From assembly GCA_902576115.1 (NCBI GenBank), contig CACGUE010000005.1:1-64000 (forward strand): DNA of 64,000 bases. Direction: 5' to 3'. A program made the position numbers and the translations under genes. Below are positions 9,389-18,877 of the stretch, one piece after another; the stretch's first letter is position 1; the number at the start of each line of letters is the position of its first letter. The stretch comes from an uncultured Pelagibacteraceae bacterium. Lineage in GTDB: Bacteria > Pseudomonadota > Alphaproteobacteria > Pelagibacterales > Pelagibacteraceae. The notes beneath the pieces were generated by a model. The model had not been told where the DNA came from and searched no databases. It saw nothing but the letters and a program-made list of their open reading frames with translations.

Positions 9389-9978
9389 TTTTTTACGACT
9401 CTCAAGTCTTCAACTAAAAAAATGCTTGTAACTACATCTTCTACATCAAGAACTTTCTTAGCCTCGTTTATAACTTCAGCCCTTTCTTCTTCATTTTGCG
9501 AAATTCCGTAAACATAAATTATTTTCTTATATGTATCGATATCATAATTAGCAGACTTAATTTTTTTGTTTGTTATTAAAGCGGTTCTTAGTTGAGAAGT
9601 TATTAGTACATCTTTAGCAGTTTGTTTAAAATTAAACTCTTCTTTAATTTTTAAATCATTTTTTACTGATCTTGCACCTTTTATTTCCCAACCTAGTTTT
9701 GTAATTTTTAATTTTTCTTCAATAGTATCTACTTTACCAGTTATAAATATTCGGCCATCTAGAACTTTAGACTTTACATTTAGTAAATAATTTTTGTCCA
9801 TTAATACTAGTTTTGCTCTTAGGTTTTTTTGCATTAAAGAATCGTCTATTTGTGTTCCTATTGTTCTTGGATCCATTGCAATCGAAACCCCCGTTCCCAG
9901 AACTCCGGTTGATGAATAACCAACACATCCTGAAATTAAAATAAAAGTTATAATTAAAATTAAATTTCTAAATTTCAT
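9385..9978 (-). CDS. BON-domain outer-membrane/periplasmic lipoprotein
   Basis: A 197-aa lipoprotein. The N-terminus is a lipoprotein signal (LILIITFILISGC), so Cys18 would be lipidated. Two BON-type repeats follow (about residues 50-115 and 125-190), with the typical glycine-containing strands GRIFITGKVDTIEEK and IIYVYGISQNEEE. It resembles DolP (YraP) of E. coli, which helps maintain the outer membrane. It follows rsmI with an 11-bp overlap; in many proteobacteria yraP also lies near rsmI, which supports the link. The function is inferred by family only. Confidence 0.8.
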   Translation of the reverse strand: MKFRNLILIITFILISGCVGYSSTGVLGTGVSIAMDPRTIGTQIDDSLMQKNLRAKLVLMDKNYLLNVKSKVLDGRIFITGKVDTIEEKLKITKLGWEIKGARSVKNDLKIKEEFNFKQTAKDVLITSQLRTALITNKKIKSANYDIDTYKKIIYVYGISQNEEERAEVINEAKKVLDVEDVVTSIFLVEDLRVVKN

Positions 9979-10825
9979 TTTTTTTCTTTAGACAATAATC
10001 ATAAACAATTTTTTTTGATATATTATTTTCTTTACTAACTTTTGATGTAATATCTTTAATTGACATTTTTTTTAAAAGTTTGATAATTTTTTTTTTAACC
10101 GATTCTTCAATTACTTGTAACCTATTTTCTAAATTTAAATTTTCTGATATAACTACAGTAATCTCACCTTTTTCTGTTATATTTATATTATTGAGGTTTT
10201 TAACCTTATCTCTAATATATTCCTCGTGTAACTTTGTCATTTCTCTAGTAATTAGAATATCTCTATCACTAAAATATTTTAGTATTTGTGCTGTAATTTT
10301 TTTTATTTTTTTGGGTGAAATAAAAAAAACAATTGAGTAATTTAGATTAGAAATCTTTTGAAAAAGTTGATCAATTTGCAACTTTTTATCTGGCAAAAAA
10401 CCACAAAAAAAGAAATTATTCGAGAAACCACTTATAGAAACAGCCGCTAAGGCAGCAGAGGATCCTGGAACTGGAAATATATCAATTTTATTCTTGATAC
10501 ATTCGTTTATCAAAATTCCACCTGGATCTGAAATTGTTGGAGTACCAGCATCTGAAATGATAGATATTATTTTATTTTCCTTTAATAAGTTTAAAACATT
10601 TTTTACATTTCTTTTCTCATTGAATTTATGATTAGGTAGTAATTTAGTCTTTATATTAAACTTAGATAATAGTTTACTTGAGACTCTAGTGTCTTCTGAC
10701 AAAATAAGGTGTGATTTATTTAGAATATTTATGGCCCTAAAAGTCATATCACCTAAATTTCCTATGGGTGTAGAAACACAATATAGCCCAGGTTTTAAAA
10801 TATCATTTATTTCAAAATTATACAT
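9968..10825 (-). CDS. rsmI: 16S rRNA (cytidine(1402)-2'-O)-methyltransferase RsmI
   Basis: A 285-aa SAM-dependent tetrapyrrole-methylase-fold enzyme that 2'-O-methylates C1402 in the ribosomal decoding centre. Family motifs are GLYCVSTPIGNLGDMT (about residues 13-28), LSEDTRVSSKLL, IISDAGTPTISDPG and VPGSSAALAAVSISG. It is divergent from the LppC-like gene with only 3 bp between the two start codons, so the promoters must lie inside the opposing coding regions. That head-to-head rsmI/lppC arrangement is common in proteobacteria. Confidence 0.95.
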   Translation of the reverse strand: MYNFEINDILKPGLYCVSTPIGNLGDMTFRAINILNKSHLILSEDTRVSSKLLSKFNIKTKLLPNHKFNEKRNVKNVLNLLKENKIISIISDAGTPTISDPGGILINECIKNKIDIFPVPGSSAALAAVSISGFSNNFFFCGFLPDKKLQIDQLFQKISNLNYSIVFFISPKKIKKITAQILKYFSDRDILITREMTKLHEEYIRDKVKNLNNINITEKGEITVVISENLNLENRLQVIEESVKKKIIKLLKKMSIKDITSKVSKENNISKKIVYDYCLKKKNEI

Positions 10826-10828
10826 TTA

Positions 10829-11986
10829 ATGACAACGAGAAAATTATATATCATATTTTTAAAAGTTTTTCTTATAATCGTTTTAACTAATCTTAAAGCA
10901 ATTTCAGATGAGAAAATTAAAATTGGTTTAATTGTACCTTTGTCTGGTGAATATTCATATATTGGTAAATCAATTCTTAAGTCGACAAGAATGGCATTAG
11001 ATAAGATAAATGATGAAAGAATTACAATAATACCAAAAGATACAAAGGCAAATCCAATAGACACGCTCAAAGTTTCAAATGAGCTCTACAATAAAGGTAT
11101 AAAAATAATTATTGGACCAGTATTTAATGAGAGCAATAAATATTTAGATGAGTTAAATGAGGTAACATTCTTATCTTTTACAAACAAAATTAGAAATAAT
11201 CCAAAAAATGTAATTTCTGCAGGTGTAAATGCAATATCTCAAATAAATACAATTAAAAAATATTTAAGTAAAAATAATTTGAAGAATACAATATTTTTAG
11301 TTCCTGAAACGGAGTATAAAAAAGAGATTGAAGAGGCCATTAAGAAATCAAATTTAATATTAAAAGAGAAATTTATTTATAGCAAAGACCCAACTTTGTT
11401 AACAAAGCAAATAGAAGATTTAACTAGGTACCAACAAAGAAAACAAAATTTAGAAAACGAAATCAAAAGAATAAAAAAATCAAATACTCTCAATAAAAAG
11501 AAAAAAATTGATGAATTAAAAAAAAAAGATACGCTGGGTTTCATTAATTTTGATTCCGTAATAGTTGCTGATTTTGGTGAAAGTCTAAAAAGTGTTGCCA
11601 CATCTTTGTTGTACACCGATGTATCTTCAGAAAGAATAAAATATATTACATTAAATCAATGGTTCGATGAGAGCCTTTTAAAAGAAACTTCATTGCATCC
11701 AATTTATTTCCCATCAATAAATAAAGATAATTTTGAATTATTTCAAAGAGAATATATTCAAAACTTCAAAAATACACCAAATCAAATTTCTTTTTTAAGT
11801 TATGATCTAATAGGGTTAGTATATTACTTGTTAATTAATAATGATTTAGAGACTAATGAAAATTTATTTATTAAAAAAAATAAATTTAAAGGAAAGATAG
11901 GCATCTTTGAAATAAATAAAAAAACAATTACTCATCAATTAAACTTTTATGAAATAAAAGATAAAAATTTTAAAGAAATTTTTTAA
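10829..11986 (+). CDS. Penicillin-binding protein activator (LppC/LpoA-like) with periplasmic-binding fold
   Basis: A 385-aa exported protein. The signal segment IIFLKVFLIIVLTNLKA is followed by a type I periplasmic-binding-protein fold (KIKIGLIVPLSGEYSYIGKS, then KIIIGPVFNESNKYL). It has no lipobox Cys, unlike E. coli LpoA. The alphaproteobacterial members next to rsmI are annotated as penicillin-binding protein activators, thought to stimulate peptidoglycan synthases; an alternative reading is a Leu/Ile/Val-binding-like protein. A Lys-rich insert (about residues 195-235) looks like a charged helix. It overlaps the convergent rdgB gene by 17 bp. Confidence 0.7.
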   Translation: MTTRKLYIIFLKVFLIIVLTNLKAISDEKIKIGLIVPLSGEYSYIGKSILKSTRMALDKINDERITIIPKDTKANPIDTLKVSNELYNKGIKIIIGPVFNESNKYLDELNEVTFLSFTNKIRNNPKNVISAGVNAISQINTIKKYLSKNNLKNTIFLVPETEYKKEIEEAIKKSNLILKEKFIYSKDPTLLTKQIEDLTRYQQRKQNLENEIKRIKKSNTLNKKKKIDELKKKDTLGFINFDSVIVADFGESLKSVATSLLYTDVSSERIKYITLNQWFDESLLKETSLHPIYFPSINKDNFELFQREYIQNFKNTPNQISFLSYDLIGLVYYLLINNDLETNENLFIKKNKFKGKIGIFEINKKTITHQLNFYEIKDKNFKEIF

Positions 11987-12572
11987 TTTTTTTAAAAGCT
12001 TTTGCTCGGTGGTCATTTTTAAATTTTAACTTTTGACTCATTTGACCGAATGTTAATCTTTTATTCACAGGAATAAAAATTGGATCATATCCAAAACCTT
12101 TTTTCCCAATTTTCTTTTTAGAGATTGCTCCATTAATAACCCCTAAAGATTGGATTGGTTTCTTTTTTAATCCATAAATAGTTAATGCACAAATAAATCT
12201 TGCTTTAATCTTTTTTGACTGCCAGTTTTTATCTACCTTCGATAGCTTTTGATACACTTTCGATATTGCCAAATTAAAATCACTTTTTTTTCCACCCCAT
12301 CTTGCTGAATAAATACCTGGTTGATTATTTAGCAAGTCAATTTCAAGCCCAGAATCATCTGCGATGCAAATTTTTTTTGTTTTTTTTGAAAAATATTTTG
12401 CTTTAATCAAAGAATTTTTAAGAAAAGTATCTCCATTTTCTTTTGGGCTTTTGAGACCATAGTCCTTAGGAGATGTAATAATATAGTATTTAGGCAGTAA
12501 ATCTTTTATTTCTTTTATTTTTCCATCATTATTTGAGCCTACTACGATTTCTTTATTTTTTTTTTTTAACAT
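11970..12572 (-). CDS. rdgB: XTP/dITP diphosphatase (RdgB/HAM1)
   Basis: A 200-aa non-canonical purine nucleoside triphosphatase that hydrolyses ITP, dITP and XTP to the monophosphates to keep deaminated bases out of DNA and RNA. Motifs are VVGSNNDGKIKEI at the N-terminus (substrate loop), CIADDSGLEIDLL with the catalytic Asp, PGIYSARWGG, and GFGYDPIFIP with HRAKAFKK near the C-terminus. The length is normal. It is divergent from grpE with 36 bp between start codons. Confidence 0.95.
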   Translation of the reverse strand: MLKKKNKEIVVGSNNDGKIKEIKDLLPKYYIITSPKDYGLKSPKENGDTFLKNSLIKAKYFSKKTKKICIADDSGLEIDLLNNQPGIYSARWGGKKSDFNLAISKVYQKLSKVDKNWQSKKIKARFICALTIYGLKKKPIQSLGVINGAISKKKIGKKGFGYDPIFIPVNKRLTFGQMSQKLKFKNDHRAKAFKKIKKFL

Positions 12573-12600
12573 CTAGAATTTTATAAATTTCTTACCATAT
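12573..12600 (+). promoter_or_regulatory. Candidate heat-shock (sigma-32-like) promoter of grpE
   Basis: CTAGAA at 12573-12578, a 16-base spacer, and CCATAT at 12595-12600. This resembles the RpoH pattern CTTGAA-N16-CCATNT with one change in the -35 element. The -10 element ends 8 bases before the grpE ATG, so transcription would start at or next to the start codon. No Shine-Dalgarno sequence is seen in that gap, in keeping with a leaderless mRNA. The same geometry recurs at hslV. Confidence 0.45.
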
Positions 12601-12608
12601 AGACTCTA

Positions 12609-13247
12609 ATGGAAAAAGAAGAATCACAAAATAAAGAAGATCAAAATTTAAAAGATGAAAATTCTGAGCTAAGCACAGATAAACAGGCCTCGGAGGAAAC
12701 CGAAAAAAAAGAAGAAGAGGAACAACTTTCACCTGAAGATGAAATTGCAAATCTTAAAGATAAAGTTGCTAGAACTTTTGCTGAAATGGAAAATCAGAGA
12801 AGACGATTTGAAAAAGAGAAAGATGAAGCTTTTGAATATGGTGGATTTTCATTTGCGAGAGAAACTCTTAATCTTCTAGATAATTTAGAGAGATCAAAAC
12901 AAACATTGGAAAGTGATGAAACTATAAAAGATAAAGACACACTAAAAAAATTGATAGAACATATTAATATTATTAATAAAGATATGATTTCAATTTTCAA
13001 AAAAAACAATATAGAGCCAATTAAAGCAATTAACGAAAAACTTGATCCAAATTTACATCAGGCTATGATGGAAATTGAAGATGATACAAAAGATCAAGGA
13101 ACAATAGTTCAAGAAATTCAAAAAGGTTTTATGATGAAGGATAGGTTGCTAAGACCTTCGTTAGTAGCTGTATCTAAAAAAAAAGTTGAAGAAAAACAAA
13201 ATAACCAAAAAGACAAGAAAATTGAGGAAAAAGAGGCAAAAAATTAA
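12609..13247 (+). CDS. grpE: Nucleotide exchange factor GrpE
   Basis: A 212-aa GrpE protein, the ADP-release factor for DnaK. An acidic, low-complexity N-terminus (about 1-40, Glu/Lys-rich) leads into the long dimerising coiled coil (about 45-100, ending ENQRRRFEKEKDEAFEYG). The conserved C-terminal beta domain contains HQAMMEIE and a GFMMKDRLLRPSLVAVS stretch (about 150-190). The charged C-terminal tail is a little long. It is first in a heat-shock group, 61 bp upstream of dnaK, with a candidate sigma-32-like promoter immediately before its ATG. No hrcA repressor gene is adjacent. Confidence 0.96.
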   Translation: MEKEESQNKEDQNLKDENSELSTDKQASEETEKKEEEEQLSPEDEIANLKDKVARTFAEMENQRRRFEKEKDEAFEYGGFSFARETLNLLDNLERSKQTLESDETIKDKDTLKKLIEHINIINKDMISIFKKNNIEPIKAINEKLDPNLHQAMMEIEDDTKDQGTIVQEIQKGFMMKDRLLRPSLVAVSKKKVEEKQNNQKDKKIEEKEAKN

Positions 13248-13260
13248 TTATTTATTATGG

Positions 13261-13287
13261 TTGTAGTTGTAAAATTAGCACTTATAT
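13261..13287 (+). promoter_or_regulatory. Weak candidate promoter in the grpE-dnaK gap
   Basis: TTGTAG (13261-13266) is followed about 16-17 bases later by a TATAT-type box (13283-13287) in the 61-bp spacer. It could give dnaK a start independent of grpE. The match is modest in such AT-rich DNA. Confidence 0.25.
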
Positions 13288-13308
13288 GAAGATTAATTAG
13301 GGCAAGTT

Positions 13309-15231
13309 ATGAGTAAAGTTATAGGAATAGATTTAGGAACAACAAATTCTTGTGTAGCCGTAATGGAGGGAACACAAGCAAAAGTATTAGAAAATGCTGA
13401 AGGAGCAAGAACAACTCCATCAGTTGTTGCATTTACAGACGAAGGTGAAAAATTAATAGGTCAACCAGCTAAAAGACAAGCTGTTACAAATCCTGAAAAT
13501 ACAATATTTGCAGTTAAAAGGTTAATTGGAAGAAATTTTGATGATCCGACAGTGAAAAAAGATGTAGAGACTGCACCTTTTAAAATAGTTAATTCTGACA
13601 AAGGCGACGCATGGATTGAGGCAAAAGGGCAAAAATATTCACCATCACAAATTTCAGCTTTCACACTTCAAAAAATGAAAGAGACAGCAGAAAAATATTT
13701 AGGTTCTGAGGTGAAACAAGCGGTAATTACTGTTCCAGCATATTTTAATGATGCTCAGAGACAAGCTACTAAAGATGCGGGTAAAATAGCTGGCCTTGAA
13801 GTTTTAAGAATTATAAATGAGCCTACAGCAGCATCCTTGGCTTATGGTTTAGACAAAAAAGCAAATAAAAAAATAGCAGTATATGATTTAGGTGGAGGAA
13901 CATTCGATGTTTCAATTCTTGAATTAGGTGATGGTGTATTTGAAGTTAAGTCAACTAATGGTGATACATTTTTAGGTGGAGAAGATTTTGACAACGCAAT
14001 AGTTGAATACTTACTTTCAGAGTTCAAAAAAGAAAATGGTATTGACTTAAAATCTGATAAATTAGCCTTACAAAGATTAAAAGAAGCTGCGGAAAAAGCA
14101 AAAATAGAACTTTCATCAGCTACCCAAACAGAAATAAATTTACCATTTATTACAGCTGACAAAACTGGACCGAAACATATTAATTTGAAAATGACTAGAG
14201 CCAAATTAGAAGCATTAGTTGAAGATTTAATTTCAAGAACGATTCCGCCATGTAAAACAGCTTTAAAAGATGCGGGATTATCAGCAAGCGAAGTAGACGA
14301 AATTGTACTTGTTGGTGGTATGACCAGAATGCCAAAAGTTATAGAAGAAGTTAAAAATTTCTTTGGGAAGGATCCTAACAAATCTGTAAATCCTGATGAA
14401 GTTGTTGCCATGGGAGCAGCAATTCAAGCAGGGGTATTACAAGGTGATGTTAAAGATGTATTACTCTTAGATGTAACTCCTTTATCATTAGGAATAGAAA
14501 CTTTAGGCGGTGTATCTACAAAATTAATAGATAAAAATACAACAATACCAACTAAAAAAAGCCAAGTATTCTCTACTGCAGAGGATAATCAACCAGCTGT
14601 GTCAATTAGAGTTCTTCAAGGTGAAAGAGAGATGGCTTCAGATAATAAAGTATTAGGTAACTTTGAGTTGGTTGGAATAGCTCCAGCTCCGAGAGGAGTC
14701 CCACAAATTGAAGTGACATTTGATATAGATGCAAATGGTATTGTAAATGTCTCGGCTAAAGACAAAGGAACTGGTAAAGAACAAAAAATTCAAATTCAAG
14801 CATCTGGAGGATTAAGTGATGAAGAAATTAATCAAATGGTGAAAGATGCAGAGTCGAATAAAGAAGAGGATAAAAAGAAAAGAGAAGCTGTTGATTCAAG
14901 AAATCAAGCAGATACATTAATTCATTCAACTGAAAAAAATTTAAAAGAACATGGAAGTAAAGTTTCTGATGCAGATAAAAAAGCTATTGAGGATGCATCA
15001 GCAAACCTTAGAAATGCTCTTAAAGGGACTGATGTTGAGGAAATTAAGAAGAAAACACAAGATTTAGTTCAGGCATCTATGAAACTAGGTGAGGCAATCT
15101 ATAAATCACAACAAGGTGCAAAACCTGAAGATGCTCCAAAAGACGCAAAGAAAGAAGATACGAAAGACGATAACGTTGTTGATGCAGATTTTGAAGAAGT
15201 AAAAGACGAGAATAAAGAAAAAAGCGCCTAA
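13309..15231 (+). CDS. dnaK: Chaperone protein DnaK (Hsp70)
   Basis: A 640-aa Hsp70 of standard length. The ATPase domain (about 1-385) shows [53 protein letters not shown] and [15 protein letters not shown]. The linker [15 protein letters not shown] is intact, followed by the substrate-binding domain and lid. The acidic tail ends with the usual DADFEEV motif. It folds and refolds proteins with DnaJ and GrpE, which flank it. The 189-aa antisense ORF inside it is a known type of shadow ORF opposite dnaK and was not annotated. Confidence 0.99.
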   Translation: MSKVIGIDLGTTNSCVAVMEGTQAKVLENAEGARTTPSVVAFTDEGEKLIGQPAKRQAVTNPENTIFAVKRLIGRNFDDPTVKKDVETAPFKIVNSDKGDAWIEAKGQKYSPSQISAFTLQKMKETAEKYLGSEVKQAVITVPAYFNDAQRQATKDAGKIAGLEVLRIINEPTAASLAYGLDKKANKKIAVYDLGGGTFDVSILELGDGVFEVKSTNGDTFLGGEDFDNAIVEYLLSEFKKENGIDLKSDKLALQRLKEAAEKAKIELSSATQTEINLPFITADKTGPKHINLKMTRAKLEALVEDLISRTIPPCKTALKDAGLSASEVDEIVLVGGMTRMPKVIEEVKNFFGKDPNKSVNPDEVVAMGAAIQAGVLQGDVKDVLLLDVTPLSLGIETLGGVSTKLIDKNTTIPTKKSQVFSTAEDNQPAVSIRVLQGEREMASDNKVLGNFELVGIAPAPRGVPQIEVTFDIDANGIVNVSAKDKGTGKEQKIQIQASGGLSDEEINQMVKDAESNKEEDKKKREAVDSRNQADTLIHSTEKNLKEHGSKVSDADKKAIEDASANLRNALKGTDVEEIKKKTQDLVQASMKLGEAIYKSQQGAKPEDAPKDAKKEDTKDDNVVDADFEEVKDENKEKSA

Positions 15232-15259
15232 CAAAACAACTGTTTGTCTATAACATGTT

Positions 15260-16384
15260 ATGGCAAAAAGAGATTATTATGAAGTTTTAGGTGTAAATAA
15301 AAGTGCTTCAGCAGACCAAATAAAATCAGCTTACAGGAAACTCGCGGTTAAGTTTCATCCTGATAAAAATAAGGGTGATAAAGGAGCTGAGGAAAAATTT
15401 AAAGAAGCATCAGAAGCTTACCATGTACTCTCGAATTCTGAGAGAAAACAAAATTACGATAATTTCGGTCACTCAGCGTTTGAAAATGGTGGTGGAGGGA
15501 GAGGTGGATTTGGAAATTTTGATTTCTCCAATCATTTTTCTGACATTTTTGAGGACTTTTTTGGAGAGGGTTTTGGTGGAGGCCGTAGGTCAAGAAGATC
15601 AAATAATAGAGGATCGGATCTGAGATATGATTTATCTATATCTTTAGAGGAAGCTTTTTCTGGCAAGAAACAGGATATAAAATTCTCTACATCTGAGAAA
15701 TGTAATACCTGTAGCGGATCAGGTTCAAAACCTGGTCATCAAGCTGGGGCATGCACAATGTGCGGTGGACAAGGGCAAATTAGGTCTAGTCAAGGTTTTT
15801 TTACAGTCCAACAAACATGTCCTCAATGTGCAGGTGCTGGAGAAGAAATTACTCATCCTTGTCCTGATTGTAATGGACAAGGTAAAAAACAGACTTCAAA
15901 AAGATTATCAGTTACTATTCCAAAAGGCGTAGATGATGGAACTAGAATTAGGCTTTCAGGCAAAGGTGAAGCTGGATCAAGAGGTGGTAATAGCGGTGAT
16001 TTATATTTATTTATTAATGTCCATTCTCACGAATTATTTAAAAGATCCGATGAAAACTTATTTTTCGAATGTCCAGTTTCAATAGCTGATGCAGCTCTTG
16101 GCACCTCAATTGAAATTCCAACGATTGATGGCGGTAAAGCTAAAATTAAAATACCCGCTGGAACCCAGAGTGGTAAACAATTTAGGTTAAAAGGAAAAGG
16201 AATGCCTTACATGAGAGGTAATGATTTTGGAGATCTTTATATACAAGTAAATACAGAGGTTCCAATATCCCTAAACAAAGAACAAAAAGAATTACTTGAA
16301 AAATTTAGAGAAATAGAAAATGAGAAATCTAATCCAAGTATTAAAAAATTCTTTCAAAAAGCTAAAAGTTTCTGGAAAAACTAA
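15260..16384 (+). CDS. dnaJ: Chaperone protein DnaJ (Hsp40)
   Basis: A 374-aa type I DnaJ. The J domain (about 1-70) has the HPD motif in [11 protein letters not shown] Gly/Phe-rich region follows (about 75-120), then the zinc-finger domain with four CxxCxGxG repeats ([32 protein letters not shown]), and a C-terminal substrate-binding region. It stimulates the DnaK ATPase and delivers substrates. It lies 28 bp after dnaK. All motifs are intact. Confidence 0.98.
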   Translation: MAKRDYYEVLGVNKSASADQIKSAYRKLAVKFHPDKNKGDKGAEEKFKEASEAYHVLSNSERKQNYDNFGHSAFENGGGGRGGFGNFDFSNHFSDIFEDFFGEGFGGGRRSRRSNNRGSDLRYDLSISLEEAFSGKKQDIKFSTSEKCNTCSGSGSKPGHQAGACTMCGGQGQIRSSQGFFTVQQTCPQCAGAGEEITHPCPDCNGQGKKQTSKRLSVTIPKGVDDGTRIRLSGKGEAGSRGGNSGDLYLFINVHSHELFKRSDENLFFECPVSIADAALGTSIEIPTIDGGKAKIKIPAGTQSGKQFRLKGKGMPYMRGNDFGDLYIQVNTEVPISLNKEQKELLEKFREIENEKSNPSIKKFFQKAKSFWKN

Positions 16385-16410
16385 ACAATAGTGCTAATCT
16401 CAGTTTACGA

Positions 16411-17187
16411 ATGGGTAAAATTAACATAGCCATAACAGGATGTATGGGAAGAATGGGCCAACAGCTCATTAAATCTGCTACTAAAGATAAATCTACCAAA
16501 TTAGTTACAATCACAGAAAATAGAATAATTAATAAAAAGATTAGTGGTATTAAGCCTGAATTAAACACAAAAAAAGCTTTAGGTAGAGCAAACGTCATAA
16601 TAGATTTCACTACACCAAAGTGTACTTTCGACATTTTAAATATAGCTTCAAAACTAAATAAAAGAGTAGTTATCGGCACAACAGGTTTTACCAAAAAAGA
16701 GGAAGAATCAATAAAAAAGTTTTCTAAAAAAATTCCAATTTTAAAAGCTGGAAATATGAGTCTTGGGATAAACCTGCTTATGTATTTAACTGAGATCGCA
16801 TCGGCATCACTTGGAAATAATTATCTTAGTAAAGTTTTTGAGGTACATCATAAACATAAAAAAGATCATCCATCTGGGACAGCTTTAATGCTTGGAAAGG
16901 GAATTGCTGTAGGAAAAAAAAAAGACTTCTACAAAATAATTGGAAAGAAATATCTGAACAAAAATAAATTTCCTTATGGAAAAAAAATTAATTTCAATTC
17001 AATTAGAAAGGGCGAAATTATAGGTGAACACGAAGTTACTTTTTCAAGTGGAAAAGAAATCATAAAATTAAATCATGAAGCTTTTGATAGAGCTTTATAT
17101 TCAGAGGGCGCAATAACCGCTGCCAAATGGTTAATTAATAAAAAACCAGGTCTCTATTCAATGAGAAATCTTCTGAATTTTAAATAA
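16411..17187 (+). CDS. dapB: 4-hydroxy-tetrahydrodipicolinate reductase
   Basis: A 258-aa DapB, which reduces hydroxytetrahydrodipicolinate with NAD(P)H in lysine and diaminopimelate synthesis. The nucleotide-binding motif is ITGCMGRMGQ near the N-terminus, VIDFTTP and VIGTTGF follow, and the active-site segment is HHKHKKDHPSGTAL (about 148-161). The last codon overlaps the nth start as TAATG. The order dnaJ-dapB-nth suggests a shared transcript. Confidence 0.96.
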   Translation: MGKINIAITGCMGRMGQQLIKSATKDKSTKLVTITENRIINKKISGIKPELNTKKALGRANVIIDFTTPKCTFDILNIASKLNKRVVIGTTGFTKKEEESIKKFSKKIPILKAGNMSLGINLLMYLTEIASASLGNNYLSKVFEVHHKHKKDHPSGTALMLGKGIAVGKKKDFYKIIGKKYLNKNKFPYGKKINFNSIRKGEIIGEHEVTFSSGKEIIKLNHEAFDRALYSEGAITAAKWLINKKPGLYSMRNLLNFK

Positions 17188-17840
17188 TGAATGAAGTTCA
17201 GAGAGCCAAAATAGTTTTAAAAATACTAAATAAAACTTATCCAAAAACACCTATCCCATTAAAACATAAGAATATATTTACACTTTTAATATCTGTTCTA
17301 CTTTCAGCTCAATGCACAGATGTAAATGTAAATAATGTTACAAGTAGTATTTATCCAAAATATAACAAACCTGAGCATTTCGTTAAATTAGGAAGAAAAA
17401 AAATTGAAAATTTAATAAGGAGTATTGGAATTTTTAGAATTAAAGCAAAGAGTATTTATAATTTATCAAAGACTTTAGTTGAAAAATATAAAGGTAAGGT
17501 ACCAAAAACATTTGAAGAGTTAGAGGAACTGCCAGGCGTGGGACATAAAACAGCTAGTGTAGTAATGTCTCAAGGATTTGGATATCCTGCTTTTCCAATA
17601 GATACTCATATACATAGACTAGCTCAACGTTGGGGTTTAACTAATGGAAAAAATGTTGTTCAAACAGAAGAGGATCTGAAACGTTTATTTCCAAAAAAAT
17701 ATTGGAATAAACTTCATCTTCAGATAATTTATTATGGTAGAGAATATTGTAAAGCAAGAGAGTGTTATGGTATATCTTGTAAAATCTGCACATCTTGCTA
17801 TCCTAAAAGAAAAAAACCTATAATTACGAGAAAAGCTTAA
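17187..17840 (+). CDS. nth: Endonuclease III (DNA glycosylase/AP lyase)
   Basis: A 217-aa base-excision-repair enzyme for oxidised pyrimidines. The helix-hairpin-helix ELPGVGHKTASVV carries the catalytic Lys, and the catalytic Asp is in PIDTHIHRLAQRWGL. The iron-sulfur region near the C-terminus is CKARECYGISCKICTSC. In the usual C-x6-C-x2-C-x5-C pattern the second position is Gly here, while extra Cys residues sit two positions before it and three after the third ligand. The cluster may therefore use a shifted ligand. The start overlaps the dapB stop. Family assignment is certain. Confidence 0.95.
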   Translation: MNEVQRAKIVLKILNKTYPKTPIPLKHKNIFTLLISVLLSAQCTDVNVNNVTSSIYPKYNKPEHFVKLGRKKIENLIRSIGIFRIKAKSIYNLSKTLVEKYKGKVPKTFEELEELPGVGHKTASVVMSQGFGYPAFPIDTHIHRLAQRWGLTNGKNVVQTEEDLKRLFPKKYWNKLHLQIIYYGREYCKARECYGISCKICTSCYPKRKKPIITRKA

Positions 17841-17841
17841 A

Positions 17842-18771
17842 ATGAAAATCTTAGGAATAGGAAACGCAATAGTGGATGTAATTTGCAAAGTTAATGAAGA
17901 ATTTATTTCTCATAATAATTTAACTAAAGGAACTATGAAACTTATTTTTAATGATAAAGAGTTTCAATCAATGTTATCAAATCTGAATATTGAAAAAACT
18001 ATATCAGGTGGTTCAGTTGCAAATTCAATTGTTGGATTATCCCAACTAGGTAATAAAGTAGGTTTTATCGGTAAGGTGAGTGATGATAATTTAGGAAGCA
18101 AATATGAAGAAGGCTTAAAATCGGAGAATGTAGAATATTTTTACTCAAAAAAAAAAGAAAATTTACCAACTGGTACTTGCTTGATTTTAGTAACACCAGA
18201 CTCTGAAAGAACAATGTGTACATTTCTTGGAACATCAGGGAAAATTAATGAAAATGATGTTAATGTTGAGACTATAAGACAATCAAAGATGATATTTTTA
18301 GAAGGTTATTTGTGGGATGAAGGTGAGCCAAAAAAAGCATTTGAAAAAGCCATGAGTAACGCAGAAAAAGTTGCAATGTCTCTTTCAGATCAGTTCTGTG
18401 TTGATAGACATAAATCCCATTTTCTTGATTTAGTAAAAAATAAACTAGATATTACTTTTGCCAATGAACAAGAGATGATGTCTTTGATAGATGCTAGAAA
18501 TTTTGAAGATGTAGTAAATTTTGCTAAAGGCTTACAAAAACTTATCGTAATTACTCGAGGTGAAAAAGGTGCAATAGCAATATCAGGAAACGAGATTATA
18601 GAAAACGGTGTTGAAAAAAATTTAAAAATAAAAGATCTTACCGGTGCTGGTGATTTATTTGCTGCAGGGTTTTTGCATGGCCACTTAAATAATCTAAGTA
18701 TATTGGAATGTTTAAATAAAGGTAAAGAGATGTCATCTAAGGTTATACAACAGATAGGGGCTAGACTTTAG
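17842..18771 (+). CDS. PfkB-family carbohydrate kinase (adenosine/ribokinase-like)
   Basis: A 309-aa ribokinase-fold sugar or nucleoside kinase. The N-terminal substrate region GNAIVDVICKV and GGSVANSIVGLSQLG, and the C-terminal PfkB signature DLTGAGDLFAAGFLHG (about 272-287) with the catalytic Asp, are clear. Alphaproteobacterial proteins of this type are often named adenosine kinase, but the phosphate acceptor cannot be decided here. It starts 1 bp after nth and its 3' end overlaps the convergent arfA-like gene by 11 bp. Confidence 0.9.
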   Translation: MKILGIGNAIVDVICKVNEEFISHNNLTKGTMKLIFNDKEFQSMLSNLNIEKTISGGSVANSIVGLSQLGNKVGFIGKVSDDNLGSKYEEGLKSENVEYFYSKKKENLPTGTCLILVTPDSERTMCTFLGTSGKINENDVNVETIRQSKMIFLEGYLWDEGEPKKAFEKAMSNAEKVAMSLSDQFCVDRHKSHFLDLVKNKLDITFANEQEMMSLIDARNFEDVVNFAKGLQKLIVITRGEKGAIAISGNEIIENGVEKNLKIKDLTGAGDLFAAGFLHGHLNNLSILECLNKGKEMSSKVIQQIGARL

Positions 18772-18877
18772 TATTTTTCCTACTATAGCTGCCTTTACCT
18801 TTTTTTGGTTTTACTATTCTAGGTTTATACTTGGTGGTTAATAATTCTTTGGCGTGAATATTTTTTTTTTTACGCAT
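18761..18877 (-). CDS. arfA: ArfA-like alternative ribosome-rescue factor, 38 aa (below ORF-track limit)
   Basis: A 38-aa basic protein read by hand: it starts MRKKKNIHAKELL and ends KPKKGKGSYSRKNTKV. The segment KKGKGSYSRK matches the conserved core of E. coli ArfA (KNKKGKGSYMRK), which binds stalled ribosomes lacking a stop codon and recruits RF2. The ATG (18875-18877) overlaps the stop of the upstream winged-helix gene by 8 bp, implying translational coupling. It lacks the hydrophobic tail that makes full-length E. coli ArfA unstable, so it resembles the active truncated form. The short length limits certainty, but the motif is distinctive. Confidence 0.75.
   Translation of the reverse strand: MRKKKNIHAKELLTTKYKPRIVKPKKGKGSYSRKNTKV

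Noticed and set aside
13842-14411. 189-aa ORF antisense to dnaK
   Set aside because: Long antisense ORFs opposite dnaK are a known codon-bias effect; the sense strand carries a complete DnaK.
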